NCBI RefSeq assembly: GCF_009176305.1
Contig: NZ_BLAJ01000001.1
Location: 186,001-250,000, forward strand
DNA length: 64,000 bases
From: Martinezella dioscoreae
GTDB taxonomy: Bacteria; Pseudomonadota; Alphaproteobacteria; Rhizobiales; Rhizobiaceae
Direction of reading: 5' to 3'
Shown here: positions 56,871-64,000 of the stretch, piece after piece
Position numbering within the stretch: position 1 is the first letter of the stretch
Layout: each line of letters starts with the position of its first letter
The notes under the pieces: model-generated
What the model was told of the DNA's origin: nothing
What the model saw: the letters and a program-made list of their open reading frames with translations, nothing else
The model's database searches: none
Made by a program: the position numbers and the translations under genes

Positions 56871-58791
56871 TAGCTTGAGCTGGCATTCTGCGTGCTCTAA
56901 CCTATTTAGCAAGGTGGCCAAGGTTGTAGCCGTTGGCCTCCTTGCTTTGTCCGTTTCTACCCCTGTTTTCGTCGGCACTCCCTCTCAGGCAGGCGGTGAA
57001 ACCCGCAGCCTCAAGATTTACTACGTCCATACCGGCGAGAAGGCCGTCATCACCTACAAGCGCAATGGCAAGTTCGATCCGGACGGCCTGGAGAAGCTGA
57101 ATCGCATCCTGCGCGACTGGCGCAAGAATCAGCCGACCAAGATGAACCCGCGCCTGTTCGACCTGATCTGGGAAGTCTACCGCGAAAGCGGTTCACACGA
57201 ATTCATCTATGTGATCTGCGGTTTCCGTTCGCCGGGCACCAACGAGATGCTGCGCACGCGCTCCGCCCATACCGGCGTTGCCAAGAAGAGCCAGCACATG
57301 CTCGGCAACGCGATGGATTTCTATATTCCTGACGTCAAGCTCACCAAGCTGCGCGAAATCGGCATGAAGCTGCAGGTAGGCGGCGTCGGCTACTATCCGA
57401 CCTCCGGCTCGCCCTTCGTGCATATGGATGTCGGCGGCGTGCGCGCATGGCCGCGCATGGATCGCCAGGATCTCGTCCGCCTCTTCCCGGATGGCAAGAC
57501 GATGCATATTCCGGCGGACGGCCGGCCGTTGCCGGGCTACCAGCAGGCAGTCGCCGATTACAAGCGCCGTATGTCGTCCGACGATATCCAGATCGCCAGC
57601 TCCTCTTCGCCGCGCCGCGGCTTCTTTGCCCGCCTGTTCGGCGGTGGCGGGGCCGATGAGGAAGAGGATAATGCAGATAGCGGAACGACGGCGGCACCGG
57701 TGGCTGTCGCCTCAGCTGCCCGCAAGGGCCAGCCGGCTCCGGCTGCCAGTGATGATGGTGACGAGGGCGCCGCTCCGGCTCCGGCCCAGGTTCAAGTTGC
57801 CAGCGTAAACGCGCCCGTTCCGCAGGTTCGCCCGGCATTCGGCAATCAGCCTGCCGGCAGCGACGTGGCTTCCGCTCTCGTCTCACCGTCGCGTAACGCG
57901 GCGCAGGATGCTCTTGCCGCCGCCATGCCGGATACGGGCGACCAGCCGCAATATGCCGACCTTCGCTCCTATCATGTGCCCGTGCCGTCCCTGCTTGACC
58001 GTCGTTCACCCGGGGATGCCGAAGTGGCATCGGCCGAGGCTGACATGAAAGGCCAACTGGCTGCCGTTCCGGTGCCGGCGCAGCGTCCGGAATTGGCCGA
58101 AAGCCTGCTGGCATCAGCCGATGCCGATCAGGAGGCCGCCGACGACCAGGCTGACGCAGGTGCACTTTCGCCTTCGGTCATTGCGGCTCTCGAGCAAAGC
58201 CGTCCTGATCGATCGGATGCCAATAATGCGGTTGCGATGATGCAGCCGTCGAACAACGTCGCGTCCAAGGATCAACTGGCGCCCGCCGGCAACGGCATGG
58301 TTGCCGGTAACGATGCGGCGCAGGCAATTGCCGCCGTCCTGCCGCAGCAGAGACCCGCACAGCAAATGCCGATGCAGGTGGCCGCGCTTGCACCGGTCCG
58401 CAACGAGGTGAAGGCCAGCAGCCGTCGCTTCAATGACGGGTTCGAGCCGACTACGCCACAGGAACGTCCGATTGCCGCCGGTATCGCGACCAAGGGCGGC
58501 CGGCCGAACAAGCAGGACGCCGTGGTGGCCGATTCGGGCCGCGCAACGGTGACGACTGCGCCGACGCTGACGGAGAAGATGATCTCGCAGTGGGCGATCG
58601 CAAAGGCCCGGGTCGAGATTGTAAACCGCCCGGTCAAGGCGCCGCGCTTCGTGAGCCCGACGCTCCGTGCCCAACCGACTGCCGTTTACACGGATGGTTT
58701 CAAGGTACAGACGGCTTCGATCGATCCCGAACGCTTCAGCGGAAGTGCAGTGAATTTCCTTCAGGTGAAGAAGTTCAATTCGGTCGAATAG
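56839..58791 (+). CDS. DUF882 (YcbK/peptidase M15-like) exported protein
   Basis: A protein of about 650 residues; the most plausible start is a TTG at 56839 with GGGGA upstream, as no ATG precedes the signal region. Residues ~22-52 (LFSKVAKVVAVGLLALSVST...) form a long signal segment. The catalytic-like domain (about 55-230) has ICGFRSPGTNEMLR, SQHMLGNAMDFYIPD and SPFVHMDVGGVRAWP, the His/Asp pattern of M15-type peptidoglycan peptidases such as YcbK. The remaining ~400 residues are low-complexity, Ala/Pro/Gln/Ser-rich with repeated RP-containing stretches, probably disordered. A role in cell-wall remodelling is likely; specificity is unknown. A terminator follows. Confidence 0.85.
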   Translation: MPNLSANTKPNSLSWHSACSNLFSKVAKVVAVGLLALSVSTPVFVGTPSQAGGETRSLKIYYVHTGEKAVITYKRNGKFDPDGLEKLNRILRDWRKNQPTKMNPRLFDLIWEVYRESGSHEFIYVICGFRSPGTNEMLRTRSAHTGVAKKSQHMLGNAMDFYIPDVKLTKLREIGMKLQVGGVGYYPTSGSPFVHMDVGGVRAWPRMDRQDLVRLFPDGKTMHIPADGRPLPGYQQAVADYKRRMSSDDIQIASSSSPRRGFFARLFGGGGADEEEDNADSGTTAAPVAVASAARKGQPAPAASDDGDEGAAPAPAQVQVASVNAPVPQVRPAFGNQPAGSDVASALVSPSRNAAQDALAAAMPDTGDQPQYADLRSYHVPVPSLLDRRSPGDAEVASAEADMKGQLAAVPVPAQRPELAESLLASADADQEAADDQADAGALSPSVIAALEQSRPDRSDANNAVAMMQPSNNVASKDQLAPAGNGMVAGNDAAQAIAAVLPQQRPAQQMPMQVAALAPVRNEVKASSRRFNDGFEPTTPQERPIAAGIATKGGRPNKQDAVVADSGRATVTTAPTLTEKMISQWAIAKARVEIVNRPVKAPRFVSPTLRAQPTAVYTDGFKVQTASIDPERFSGSAVNFLQVKKFNSVE

Positions 58792-58816
58792 GCAGCATCC
58801 ACTTCAGCGTGATTTC

Positions 58817-58842
58817 AAGGAGCCCGTTTGGGCTCCTTTCTG
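58817..58842 (+). terminator. Rho-independent terminator of the DUF882 gene
   Basis: AAGGAGCCC, loop GTTT, GGGCTCCTT (9 bp), then TCTG. The T tract is short but the stem is perfect and correctly placed 26 bases after the stop. The remaining sequence to 59073 shows no gene. Confidence 0.7.
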
Positions 58843-59073
58843 ATTCGGCAGGGTGCTATCCATTTATGATCGCGATCGGGTTTGCGTGGCCTGCGGGCGG
58901 CATGCAAATCTGAGCTGAGCCCGGTTTTCAGGCACTGCTGTTGCTCGTAGGTGACATTGCGACGGCTTTCAGGTTCGTGTCAGGATTTATGCATCCTTCC
59001 CCGATCCGCCATTCAGTTTGGCTTCATTCGGCTCCGTTAGGTCGGCGACTTCAGACCTGATGGATATTCATAT

Positions 59074-59691
59074 TTGACCCGCAAGACGGCAATCATCATT
59101 GGCAATGGCAAGCTGCAGCGTGACCTCTCTGAGGTCGTGGACAATGCAGAATTTGCGATGCGTTTCAACGAGCCGAAGGCTTCGATCGGCATGAGCGGTT
59201 CACGCACCGATATTCTCATGCTTGCAGCTTCCAGCAAGCCTATGCAGCGCCGATTGACGGACCCGACCTTCCTGACCAGCGCGACGTTCACGGCAGCCAA
59301 GGAGGTCGTGCTTGCCTATCATCCCGATATCATCCGCAAGTATCACCCCAAGCCCAACCTGCTCTCACGCCTGAAAGGCCGAAGAAGCGATTGGACGATG
59401 CGGACGATCGAATTGGTCGGTGCTGCCGGCAAGGAAATCCGCATCATGCCGCCGCAGTTTTACATCGAGGGCTGCGAGGAACTCGGTGTCACCGAATGCC
59501 GGATGCACCAGCTCTTTCCGAGCACCGGCTTCTTCGGCATCCGATATGTGCTGTCACGATTGCCTGCAGACGAGTGGGAGGTGAAGCTGTGCGGTTTCAG
59601 CTGGGAAGGGTGGAAACGCCATGCCTGGCTGGATGAACGCCGCTGGGTCGAAGACAAGATGGCGAGTGGCCGCATCAGCATGCTCGTTTAG
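59074..59691 (+). CDS. GT29-like (sialyltransferase-motif) putative glycosyltransferase
   Basis: A 205-residue protein starting at a TTG (59074); no ATG fits. The N-terminus, IIIGNGKLQRDLSEVVDNAE followed by FAMRFNEP, resembles the first sialylmotif of GT29-type enzymes (GNG, Asp, R-x-N). GMSGSRTDILMLA and STGFFGIRYVLSRL (in the place of the S motif) follow. Rhizobial relatives are often labelled urease operon accessory protein, a name with no support here. It is short for a complete glycosyltransferase. It sits just before a GT25-type and a deacetylase gene, suggesting LPS or capsule modification. Donor and acceptor unknown. Confidence 0.55.
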   Translation: MTRKTAIIIGNGKLQRDLSEVVDNAEFAMRFNEPKASIGMSGSRTDILMLAASSKPMQRRLTDPTFLTSATFTAAKEVVLAYHPDIIRKYHPKPNLLSRLKGRRSDWTMRTIELVGAAGKEIRIMPPQFYIEGCEELGVTECRMHQLFPSTGFFGIRYVLSRLPADEWEVKLCGFSWEGWKRHAWLDERRWVEDKMASGRISMLV

Positions 59692-59793
59692 CTTCCTTCA
59701 GTTGTTCAGAGCAGTTGAAAACAACCATTTTCAGTTTCGCCTCAGGTTTGCCTAAGCTCGCTTTCATTCAGGGTTGCTAGAGCCTCGCGAAAT

Positions 59794-60657
59794 ATGACCT
59801 CGAGGTATCCATTCATGCAAGCCCACGAATTCAACCCGTCTTCGGCGATGCCGCTCGAAAGATCTCATACGGGATTCGAGTTCGCTCCTGCGTCCAATCC
59901 GGCCGGTGCTGTTCTGGACACGCCCGGCCAACCCGTCATTCGTGGCTTCATCATCCATCTGGATCGTGCCCGCGATCGCATGCCGCAGGTCGAAAGGCTT
60001 GCTGCAAAGCTTCCGGTGCAAAGCGAGATCATCGAGGCAGTCGATGGCCGCACTCTGAGTGCCGTCGAGATCGATAGCGTCTATCGTCCTCGGCTGCAGA
60101 AGCCATATTATCCGTTTGCCATGAGCACGGGCGAGATTGCCTGCTTTCTGTCGCATCGCAAGGCTTGGGCTGCCATTGTCGAACAGAATATCGACGCAGG
60201 TCTCATCTTCGAGGACGATGTCGAGATCGACGACCCCTTCCATGCGGCCTTTGCTGCCGCCAAGGCCTGCCTGAAGCCAGGTTCGTTCATTCGCTTCCCG
60301 TTTCGCATGGGAAAGGAGCATGGCAGATCTGTTCTTTCCCAAGGGGAGACCGATGTCATTCAACCGACGAGGATAGGTCTCGGCATGGTGGCCCAGCTCG
60401 TCAGCCGAGATGCCGCCATCCGCCTGCTGGAAGCGACCTCCGTCTTCGACCGGCCCGTCGATACCACCGTGCAGATGAGCTGGTTTACGCGCGTATCGCC
60501 GCTCTCGGTCCTGCCTGGCGGCGTGCGTGAAATTTCCCCTCAGCTCGGCGGCAGTACGATCAAGAGTCGCAAGACACTGGCAGAGCGGCTCTCCAGAGAG
60601 GTGTTGCGGCCGCTCTATCGCGCCAAGATCGCGCTTCGCTCGCGCCGCATCATCTGA
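59794..60657 (+). CDS. Glycosyltransferase family 25 (LPS biosynthesis) protein
   Basis: A protein of up to 287 residues (start 59794 or 59815). Core motifs of GT25: GFIIHLDRARDRMPQVERL at the start of the fold, GEIACFLSHRKAWAAIVEQ, and the EDDVEI acidic nucleotide-sugar/metal site in LIFEDDVEIDDPF. The first ~45 residues are variable and not part of the domain. GT25 enzymes add sugars, often galactose, to LPS outer core in the cytoplasm. The downstream NodB-like gene starts 11 bases after its stop, so the two are co-transcribed, probably with the GT29-like gene 102 bases upstream. Confidence 0.87.
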   Translation: MTSRYPFMQAHEFNPSSAMPLERSHTGFEFAPASNPAGAVLDTPGQPVIRGFIIHLDRARDRMPQVERLAAKLPVQSEIIEAVDGRTLSAVEIDSVYRPRLQKPYYPFAMSTGEIACFLSHRKAWAAIVEQNIDAGLIFEDDVEIDDPFHAAFAAAKACLKPGSFIRFPFRMGKEHGRSVLSQGETDVIQPTRIGLGMVAQLVSRDAAIRLLEATSVFDRPVDTTVQMSWFTRVSPLSVLPGGVREISPQLGGSTIKSRKTLAERLSREVLRPLYRAKIALRSRRII

Positions 60658-60668
60658 GACGATCCATC

Positions 60669-61370
60669 GTGGCTGTTCCAATCCTCGCATATCATCAGAT
60701 TGCGGTGCCGCCGTCGCGCAAGGCGCCGTTCAGAAGCATGGTCGTCCATCCCGAAGCCTTCCGCCGTCAGATGGAATGGCTGAAAAAGCTTGGAATTCAG
60801 GGTGTGTCGCTGCGTGAGGCAATGCCTTACATCCGTGGCGAGAAGGCCGGCAAAGTCGCTGCCATCACCTTCGATGACAGTTATGCCAATGTCCATGAGA
60901 ACGCCTTGCCCGTGCTGCAGGAGTTTGGCTTCACCGCCACGAATTTCGTTGTGGCGAACCAGATCGGCGGCAGCAATGTCTGGGATGTCCCCCTTGGCGT
61001 GGCTCAGGCGCCCTGCATGTCGGTCGAACAGCTGAAGCATTGGCACAGCCTCGGGCATGAGGTGGGATCGCACACGCTCGATCACGTTCGCCTGCCGCAA
61101 TTGCCGATGGAAGAGGCGCGCCGTCAGATCACGCATTCGCGCGAGCTGCTCGAGGATTTGCTCGACGAAGGCGTTTCGTCCTTCTGCTTTCCCTATGGCG
61201 ACGAAACGCCGCTCGATCGCGTGCTTGCCTATGAAGCCGGTTACAGCGCCGCCACGACGACACGCCGCGGTCGGGCGCGACCGGGCGACGATCCGTTCGG
61301 CCTGCCGCGCGCGACCATCCGGCGCAACGACAGCTGGCTGCATTTCGTCAAGAAGTGCGTCGTCGGATAG
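60669..61370 (+). CDS. Polysaccharide deacetylase (NodB-homology, CE4) protein
   Basis: A 233-residue enzyme starting at GTG 60669, 11 bases after the GT25 stop. NodB-domain motifs: AITFDDSYANVHENALP (motif 1, Asp-Asp), GHEVGSHTLDHVRLP (motif 2, HxxxH metal ligands), and SSFCFPYGDE (motif 3). The protein has no signal peptide, so a cytoplasmic glycan or lipid-linked intermediate is the likely substrate. It would remove an acetyl group from an amino sugar. It may act on the product of the adjacent GT25 enzyme; that link is inferred from the operon. Confidence 0.88.
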   Translation: MAVPILAYHQIAVPPSRKAPFRSMVVHPEAFRRQMEWLKKLGIQGVSLREAMPYIRGEKAGKVAAITFDDSYANVHENALPVLQEFGFTATNFVVANQIGGSNVWDVPLGVAQAPCMSVEQLKHWHSLGHEVGSHTLDHVRLPQLPMEEARRQITHSRELLEDLLDEGVSSFCFPYGDETPLDRVLAYEAGYSAATTTRRGRARPGDDPFGLPRATIRRNDSWLHFVKKCVVG

Positions 61371-61536
61371 TCAGCCCTGTAAGTAGGATGCCGCCGTAAA
61401 GCTGCAGCTGCCTTTGGTCCTGTGGCCGTCGGTGGAAGGGCCTGCCATTTGATGGTCTATTTGTCAGGTGCGAGCTTATCGCTCACGGGCATGGCCAGCG
61501 TTTTTCCGCTATCGGTCGGTGTGGCTGCGGCCACAG

Positions 61537-61731
61537 CTATGGTTGCTTTTTCGGCGCGGGATCGGCAATCGGCTGACCATTGCCGTCGCTGAGTGTGACA
61601 GCTCCGTCGACATGGTTCTGTGCTGTCGCCGCCGGCGGCATGAGGGTCCAGGTGAAATAGGCGATCAGTCCGCAGACGCCGAGCAGGAAGACGCTGAGGA
61701 TCGCGGGGATAGACCACTCCTTCGTGAACAT
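61537..61731 (-). CDS. Small single-span membrane protein
   Basis: A 64-residue protein from the ATG at 61731 (MFTKEWSIPAILSVFLLGVC), preceded by CGGAAA; the frame extends 27 codons upstream without an SD. One membrane helix (residues ~8-30) is followed by a polar, Pro/Ala-rich tail (DPAPKKQP at the end). No family recognised. It is monocistronic, with the flanking genes convergent or divergent. Confidence 0.55.
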   Translation of the reverse strand: MFTKEWSIPAILSVFLLGVCGLIAYFTWTLMPPAATAQNHVDGAVTLSDGNGQPIADPAPKKQP

Positions 61732-62077
61732 CGGTGTTTCCGAATGCGATTTGAAAGAGGCGCGACGTGTGGCCGCCGTCTTATTGAGCTGTGTTGGCAC
61801 AAGCGCCTCCAATACTACGCGTCGCGGTCGAGAGTGTTGTCCCGAAGGTCCGTTTCCGCACGATCTTCCTCACTATCTGTCTAGATGAAGCACGTACGAC
61901 ATTCGCGGTTTCAGCTCAATGCGGCAATTTGGTATCCCGTCGTTGCGCCCGTTTACAGGCCGCGCCGAGGTCGGCTACACATGATCGACAGGGTTCGCGC
62001 CGGCGGATTGGCGAGCCTCATATCACCAAGTCGCGCGGCTGGATTATTCTCCAGCGCTTGCGCGAAGAGGAATTGGA
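61732..62077. other. Intergenic region before the amine oxidase gene
   Basis: About 346 bases with divergent promoters for the small membrane protein and the amine oxidase. Open frames here (for example 61885-62112) have no conserved-looking sequence and overlap the next gene, so I do not call them. No notable palindrome or RNA element was found. Confidence 0.4.
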
Positions 62078-63340
62078 ATGCCCATCGAATCCTGGAGAGG
62101 CGGCGAGATTGACGTTGCCGTGATTGGTGCCGGAGCGGCAGGAGTAAGTGCTGCCCGACAGCTGCAATTGCTTCGGCCGGATCTCTCGATCATCTTGCTC
62201 GAAGCGTCCGATCGCGTCGGCGGCCGTGCCCGTTCGATCCATCCGTTCGGAGCCGATGCCGCCGCGCTCGATCTCGGCTGCGGCTGGCTGCACGGCGCGC
62301 GCACCAACGCCTGGACTGATATTACCGAAGAGGTGGGTTTGACCGTCGATCGCACGCCTGCGCCCTGGAGCGACGGCGGCCATCGATTGGAACAGAACGA
62401 TCCCGATGCCAAGGCTGCGGCTGCCGCCGTCAACGCCTTCTTCGAGCGGGTCTATGAGTACGAGGGAGATGCAGACGCCGATCTCTCGGCCATGTTGTCG
62501 CCTGATGATCCGTGGAATGAAAGGATTTACGCCGTCGGCGCCTTCATGACCGGAGGAGAGCTCGACAAGTCCTCGGTGATCGATCTTGGCCGTTACGATC
62601 CCGGCCCTGGTCCTGACTGGCGCGTGCGGCAGGGCTACGGCACTTTGGTTGCGACCTACGGCTTGCCGGTGCCGACCGTTCTCGGCGCCGAGGTCAGCCG
62701 CATCGACCATAGCGGCGCTGGCCATGTCGTGCTTTCCACGAGCAAGGGCGAGCTGCGGGCGAGGGCCGTCGTCGTCACTGTTTCCACCAATGTGCTTGCG
62801 GCTGGACGTATCGCCTTCTGGCCGCCTCTGCCGGAGAAGATCGAAGCAGCTTCCCGCCTGCCGCTCGGTCTGGCAAACAAACTCTTTCTTCGCACAGCCG
62901 AACCTCGGATGTTTCCGGAGGATGCGCATGTGATGGGATCGCAGCATAGCCGCCGAACGGGGGCCTATCAGCTGAAGCCGTTCGGTGCTCCGGTTATCGA
63001 GGCCTATTTCGCCGCCGACCTTGCGCTCGATCTGGAGAGGCATGGCATCGATGCGATGTTTGATTTTTCGGTGGAACAGTTGAAGCGCGTCTTCGGCGCC
63101 GATGTCGGCAAGACGCTGTCGCCGCTGGCGGCGTCGGCCTGGGCGGGAGAGTCCTTCTTTGGCGGCTCCTATTCCTATGCGACACCCGGTGCGTCCGACC
63201 TGCGCAGCGTCCTCGCCGCTCCCCATAACGGACGTTTGTTCTTCGCCGGGGAAGCGTGCTCGAAGACGCGTTATTCGACCGCGCACGGTGCCTATGAAAC
63301 CGGCGTTGTCGCTGCTGAAGCCGTTGCGGAAGCGCTCTGA
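62078..63340 (+). CDS. FAD-dependent amine oxidase family protein
   Basis: A 420-residue flavoprotein with GAGGAA upstream of the ATG. The N-terminal dinucleotide motif is VAVIGAGAAGVSAARQL followed by LEASDRVGGRARS, and LDLGCGWLHG completes the FAD region. The C-terminal FAD contact is RLFFAGEACSKTRYSTAHGAYETGVVAAE, the standard flavin monoamine oxidase ending. It should oxidise a primary or secondary amine to an aldehyde or imine with O2 as acceptor. A polyamine substrate is attractive because the same strain makes homospermidine, but nothing in the sequence proves it. Confidence 0.9.
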   Translation: MPIESWRGGEIDVAVIGAGAAGVSAARQLQLLRPDLSIILLEASDRVGGRARSIHPFGADAAALDLGCGWLHGARTNAWTDITEEVGLTVDRTPAPWSDGGHRLEQNDPDAKAAAAAVNAFFERVYEYEGDADADLSAMLSPDDPWNERIYAVGAFMTGGELDKSSVIDLGRYDPGPGPDWRVRQGYGTLVATYGLPVPTVLGAEVSRIDHSGAGHVVLSTSKGELRARAVVVTVSTNVLAAGRIAFWPPLPEKIEAASRLPLGLANKLFLRTAEPRMFPEDAHVMGSQHSRRTGAYQLKPFGAPVIEAYFAADLALDLERHGIDAMFDFSVEQLKRVFGADVGKTLSPLAASAWAGESFFGGSYSYATPGASDLRSVLAAPHNGRLFFAGEACSKTRYSTAHGAYETGVVAAEAVAEAL

Positions 63341-63384
63341 TGGAAAGCCGATGAAACCGATAGCCAGCTTGCAAGCGAGAAATA

Positions 63385-63415
63385 GCGATTCGCCTCATAA
63401 TTTTATGCAAATCGC
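63385..63415. repeat. Nested inverted repeat upstream of ilvE
   Basis: Outer arms GCGATT and AATCGC and inner arms CATAA and TTATG around TT, in the 191-base gap between the amine oxidase and ilvE. It could be the amine oxidase 3' end, or an operator for ilvE. There is no T tract. Tentative. Confidence 0.35.
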
Positions 63416-63531
63416 TCTTAAACTTGCGTGAGAACAGGCGTAAACGCAATCAAATACCACCCGATTTGATTTACACCATCCTTCGGGAGATGGGCGGCGA
63501 AAGCCGCGACACAAGAAGCATTGGAGGAGCC

Positions 63532-64000
63532 ATGAGCACCGGCGAAAAATTAACCTTCGACATCCAGAAAAACCCTAATCCCGCGACGGCGAGCGAGCGG
63601 GAAGCGCTGCTGCAGAACCCGGGCTTCGGCCGCATCTTCACCGACCACATGGTGACGATCCGCTATTCGCAGGATCGCGGCTGGCACAGCGCAAAGATCG
63701 AGCCGCGCAAGGCGCTTCCTCTCGATCCCGCGACCGTGGTGCTTCACTATGCGCAGGAAATCTTCGAAGGCATGAAGGCTTATCATCTGCCGGACGGCGG
63801 TGCGGCCCTTTTCCGCCCGAGCGCCAATGCGCGCCGTTTCCAGAATTCGGCGGAGCGGTTGGCGATGCCGCGCTTGCCGGAAGAGCTCTTCGTCGAGTCC
63901 GTCCGCGAGCTGGTCAAGATCGATCGCGAATGGATCCCGACCGCCGAAGGGGCGTCGCTCTATCTCCGGCCGTTCCTGATCGGTACGGAAGTCGCCCTCG
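63532..64000 (+). CDS. ilvE: Branched-chain amino acid aminotransferase, N-terminal part
   Basis: Partial gene cut by the window end: 156 codons from the ATG at 63532, which has GGAGGAG four bases upstream. Visible family features are FTDHMVTIRYSQDRGWHSAK, VVLHYAQEIFEGMKAYH and LFRPSANARRFQNSAERL, then SLYLRPFLIGTEVAL, characteristic of class IIIa/IV BCATs. It transfers amino groups between glutamate and the branched-chain 2-oxo acids, the last step of Leu, Ile and Val synthesis. The PLP Lys lies beyond the window. No gene precedes it on the same strand closely enough to be in its operon. Confidence 0.93.
   Translation, partial: MSTGEKLTFDIQKNPNPATASEREALLQNPGFGRIFTDHMVTIRYSQDRGWHSAKIEPRKALPLDPATVVLHYAQEIFEGMKAYHLPDGGAALFRPSANARRFQNSAERLAMPRLPEELFVESVRELVKIDREWIPTAEGASLYLRPFLIGTEVAL

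Overview
The window is a contiguous piece of an alphaproteobacterial chromosome and almost certainly comes from a Rhizobium-type member of the Rhizobiaceae. The evidence is high-GC coding sequence, the CpdR / N-formylglutamate amidohydrolase / HisN neighbourhood with an MmgR-type sRNA, a near-identical relative of the Mesorhizobium MloK1 channel, homospermidine synthase, a Brucella Omp10-like lipoprotein, a ROSE-type RNA thermometer on a small heat-shock gene, and a RIME-like intergenic element. I see no prophage, transposase, plasmid gene, rRNA or CRISPR array. The gene content reads as core chromosome with a few lineage-specific genes.

Layout. 1-13 kb: the start of glycogen phosphorylase, a TadG-like von Willebrand protein, a three-gene minus-strand operon (DUF2126 transglutaminase, circularly permuted ATP-grasp/alpha-E protein, short transglutaminase), manC, a DUF475 membrane protein and small unknown genes. 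13-24 kb: tRNA-Val(GAC), cpdR, an HutG-like amidohydrolase, mmgR sRNA, hisN, a lysophospholipase-like hydrolase, an SDR, regulators, a cyclic-nucleotide-gated K+ channel, a HAD phosphatase and a heat-regulated sHSP. 24-35 kb: an SBF-type transporter with divergent LysR, threonine aldolase, gltB-gltD, and a stand-alone GlyRS-like catalytic core. 35-48 kb: envelope genes (SGNH-like protein, MltB, galU, beta-barrel protein, kdsD, NfeD-SPFH pair, degenerate HtrA, hemH, LysM-tailed 5'-nucleotidase). 48-64 kb: Omp10-like lipoprotein, homospermidine synthase, pabB-pabC-yciI, RIME-like element, pepF, an orphan sigma-54 response regulator, a DUF882 protein, a small glycan cluster (GT29-like, GT25, NodB-like deacetylase), an amine oxidase and the start of ilvE.

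How the genes fit together. Sugar nucleotide and envelope supply is prominent: ManC (GDP-mannose), GalU (UDP-glucose), KdsD (Kdo precursor), two glycosyltransferases, a deacetylase, MltB and DUF882. Nitrogen metabolism is the second theme: GltBD, HisN, an HutG-like enzyme, homospermidine synthase, IlvE and the MmgR sRNA. Regulation at RNA level is unusually visible: a sigma-32 type promoter plus SD-sequestering ROSE hairpin before the sHSP, and a 78-nt sRNA with its own promoter and terminator.

Best leads for new biology: the transglutaminase/ATP-grasp/alpha-E operon (predicted peptide-bond chemistry, substrate unknown), the GlyRS-like protein without an anticodon-binding domain, and three apparent pseudo-enzymes (SGNH, HtrA and SDR folds that lack their catalytic residues). 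All calls are from reading the sequence; no database search was run.
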